Of a stretch of 49,663 nucleotides of DNA, positions 48,460 through 49,663 are shown piece after piece (positions within the stretch are counted from its first letter, which is position 1; each line of letters begins with the position of its first letter). Origin of the DNA: JAUYIV01 sp035464675. GTDB taxonomy: Bacteria > Actinomycetota > Acidimicrobiia > Spongiisociales > UBA11373. The stretch spans positions 1-49,663 of the forward strand of contig DATHSA010000032.1 in assembly GCA_035464675.1 (NCBI GenBank). The letters are read 5' to 3'. The notes beneath the pieces are model-generated. The model worked only from the letters and a program-made list of their open reading frames with translations. It was not told the origin of the DNA and made no database searches. Position numbers and translations under genes: made by a program.

Positions 48460-49293
48460 ATGGAACACGTCAAGGACATCGATCAGCAGGACTTCGCCCG
48501 TGAGGTCATCCAACGGAGCGAAGAGGTCCCCGTCGTCGTCGACTTCTGGGCCGAGTGGTGCGGGCCGTGCAAGACGCTCGGCCCGGCCCTCGAGAAGGTC
48601 GCCGAGGACTATGGCGGCGCCTTCGAGCTGGTGAAGGTGGATGTCGACGCCAACCAGCAGCTCGCCTCGCAGTTCGGCATCAAGTCGATCCCCACCGTGA
48701 TCGCCTTCAAGGGCGGCAAGCCGGCGGCGCAGTTCATGGGGGCCGTCCCCGAGCCGCAGATCCGCCAGTTCGTCGACGGGCTCCTCCCCACCGAAGAGGA
48801 CCGCATGGTCGACCGCGCCCGCGACCTGCTCCTCGACGGCGACGACTACGAGGCCGAGGCGATCCTCCGCGAGGTGCTGGGGCGGGTCGCCGACCACCAC
48901 GACGGCGCCACCGCGCTGGCATCGATCCTGATCTCCCGCGGTGACACCGAGGAGGCACTGATCATCCTGGGCAGACTGCCGCGGACTTCCGAGGTCGAGC
49001 GCCTGGAGGCCGCCGCCAGGGTGACGGCCGCCCAGGAGATCGACGTCTCCGACATCGAGCGTCGCCTCGCCGAGAACCCCGACGACGACGCAGCCCGCCT
49101 CGAACTGGGGCAGGCACTGGCCGCCCGGGGCGAATACGAGCCCGCACTCGACCGCCTTCTCGACGTGGTCAAGGCCGGCGGCGGCCTCCGCGACGACGCC
49201 CGTCAGGCAATGATCGATGTCTTCGATGTCATCGGTTCGGATCACCCGTTGACCGTGACGTACCGGAGGGCGCTGGCCAACGCGCTGTTCTGA
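48460..49293 (+). CDS. thioredoxin-TPR protein (CnoX/YbbN-like)
   Basis: The start is ATG 48460, for 277 aa. Residues 1 to about 110 are a thioredoxin domain with the active site EWCGPCK (Cys34, Cys37), the cis-Pro segment KSIPTV, and FMGAVPEPQIRQFVD. The rest is a TPR-like helical region (ARDLLLDGDDYEAEAILREVL, LGQALAARGEYEPALDRLLDVV). This matches CnoX/YbbN, a holdase and redox-linked chaperone in E. coli, where the active site reads SQHC; here the WCGPC pair is intact, so reductase activity is likely. Confidence 0.88.
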   Translation: MEHVKDIDQQDFAREVIQRSEEVPVVVDFWAEWCGPCKTLGPALEKVAEDYGGAFELVKVDVDANQQLASQFGIKSIPTVIAFKGGKPAAQFMGAVPEPQIRQFVDGLLPTEEDRMVDRARDLLLDGDDYEAEAILREVLGRVADHHDGATALASILISRGDTEEALIILGRLPRTSEVERLEAAARVTAAQEIDVSDIERRLAENPDDDAARLELGQALAARGEYEPALDRLLDVVKAGGGLRDDARQAMIDVFDVIGSDHPLTVTYRRALANALF

Positions 49294-49320
49294 TACGAAC
49301 GCGCATCTCTGTCAAGGTTC

Positions 49321-49392
49321 GTTGCCCGTTCCCCGTCACCCGTTTCCCGGGCGCGTCGTCGCGCTTCTCACCGGTAACAGGGAACGGGTGAC
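49321..49392. repeat. heptad-repeat hairpin element E
   Basis: The left arm is GTTGCCC, GTTCCCC, GTCACCC, GTTTCCC (49321-49348). The core GCGCGTCGTCGCGC (49351-49364) is a perfect 5-bp stem with a 4-nt loop. The right arm, read on the other strand, is GTCACCC, GTTCCCT, GTTACCG, GTGAGAA (49392-49365). Four heptads per arm pair with each other. It lies between two convergent genes and may act as a bidirectional terminator. Confidence 0.8.
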
Positions 49393-49401
49393 TGGTAGCA
49401 C

Positions 49402-49663
49402 TCAGATCCCCAGCAGCCCCTCCAACCCCACCGTCACCGGATCGTCCAGGTCCGCGACCGACATGATCGCCAGCAGAACGCCCGGCATGAACGACACCCG
49501 ATCCGTGGTGTCGTGGCGGATACCCAGGGTCTCCCCCGGCGACCCGAACAAGACATCGTGATGAGCGAGCAATCCGGGAAGACGCACCGAGTGGATGCGG
49601 GGACCGGCGTCGGCGCCCCTCGCCCCGGGGAGGAGTTCCTCCGACTCGACGGTGCGCTCCTGA
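49402..49663 (-). CDS. dapB: 4-hydroxy-tetrahydrodipicolinate reductase, C-terminal part
   Basis: The frame is open to the end of the window, so the N-terminus is missing; 86 residues are visible. The segment IHSVRLPGLLAHHDVLFGSPGETLGIRHDTTDRVSFMPGVLLAI matches the C-terminal end of DapB, including RLPGLxAHH and RHDTTDRxSFMPGV. It reduces dihydrodipicolinate in lysine and diaminopimelate synthesis. The stop lies 10 bp from element E. The dapA gene is nearby but on the other side of the thioredoxin-TPR gene. Confidence 0.9.
   Translation of the reverse strand, partial: QERTVESEELLPGARGADAGPRIHSVRLPGLLAHHDVLFGSPGETLGIRHDTTDRVSFMPGVLLAIMSVADLDDPVTVGLEGLLGI

Overview
This window is high-GC, tightly packed bacterial chromosome, with no phage, plasmid or insertion-sequence genes. 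The gene order points to Actinomycetota: lexA divergent from a LysM protein next to nrdR, a Gly-Cys-Val tRNA cluster beside dut, recA with an actinobacterial-type SOS box, rny-miaB-miaA-dapF, ftsK, and dapA-rnj. Several of these neighbourhoods match Mycobacterium and Streptomyces. The divergence from both, and many start codons that look leaderless, suggest a deep-branching lineage such as Acidimicrobiia; that rank is an inference. All calls come from reading the sequence, and no database search was run.

Layout. 1-6.4 kb: the end of a UbiB-family kinase gene, small membrane and lipoproteins, a DUF2269 tandem pair, a thioredoxin/NHL lipoprotein resembling NHLRC2, and a dienelactone-hydrolase-like enzyme. 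6.5-9.4 kb: a long-chain acyl-CoA ligase coupled to 6-phosphofructokinase. 9.9-15.6 kb: an M23 peptidase, then a compact pyrimidine operon pyrC-pyrB-pyrFE-pyrD (transcribed leftward) with a fused OMP decarboxylase/orotate phosphoribosyltransferase. 15.7-21.4 kb: a 4-hydroxybutyryl-CoA-dehydratase-like protein, an acyltransferase, a CWB2 protein, a methyltransferase and an M23 lipoprotein. 21.4-24.8 kb: three tRNAs, dut, a membrane protein, nrdR, a LysM protein and lexA, with four SOS-box-like sites between the last two. 24.9-36.9 kb: a membrane protein plus UbiE-like methyltransferase pair, dapF-miaA-miaB-rny, recA, thpR-cinA-rimO-flavin reductase, and a HisN-like phosphatase. 37-40.5 kb: E1 alpha, E1 beta and E2 of a 2-oxoacid dehydrogenase. 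40.6-49.7 kb: a kelch-like protein, ftsK, a zinc metallopeptidase, rnj, dapA, a thioredoxin-TPR protein and the end of dapB.

Most operon neighbours overlap by 4 bp (ATGA or GTGA), which implies translational coupling. SOS functions (lexA, LysM protein, recA), RNA processing (rny, rnj, miaA, miaB, rimO, thpR) and lysine/diaminopimelate synthesis (dapA, dapB, dapF) are all represented.

The most unusual content is intergenic. Five elements, and possibly a sixth partial one, consist of two short arrays of 7-bp repeats flanking an inverted-repeat core. A separate 216-bp MITE-like element with 30-bp terminal inverted repeats lies between ftsK and the kelch-like gene. Other points of interest are a probable CTG start for miaA, an altered iron-sulfur ligand spacing in the dehydratase homologue, and a terminator-like hairpin just upstream of pyrC.
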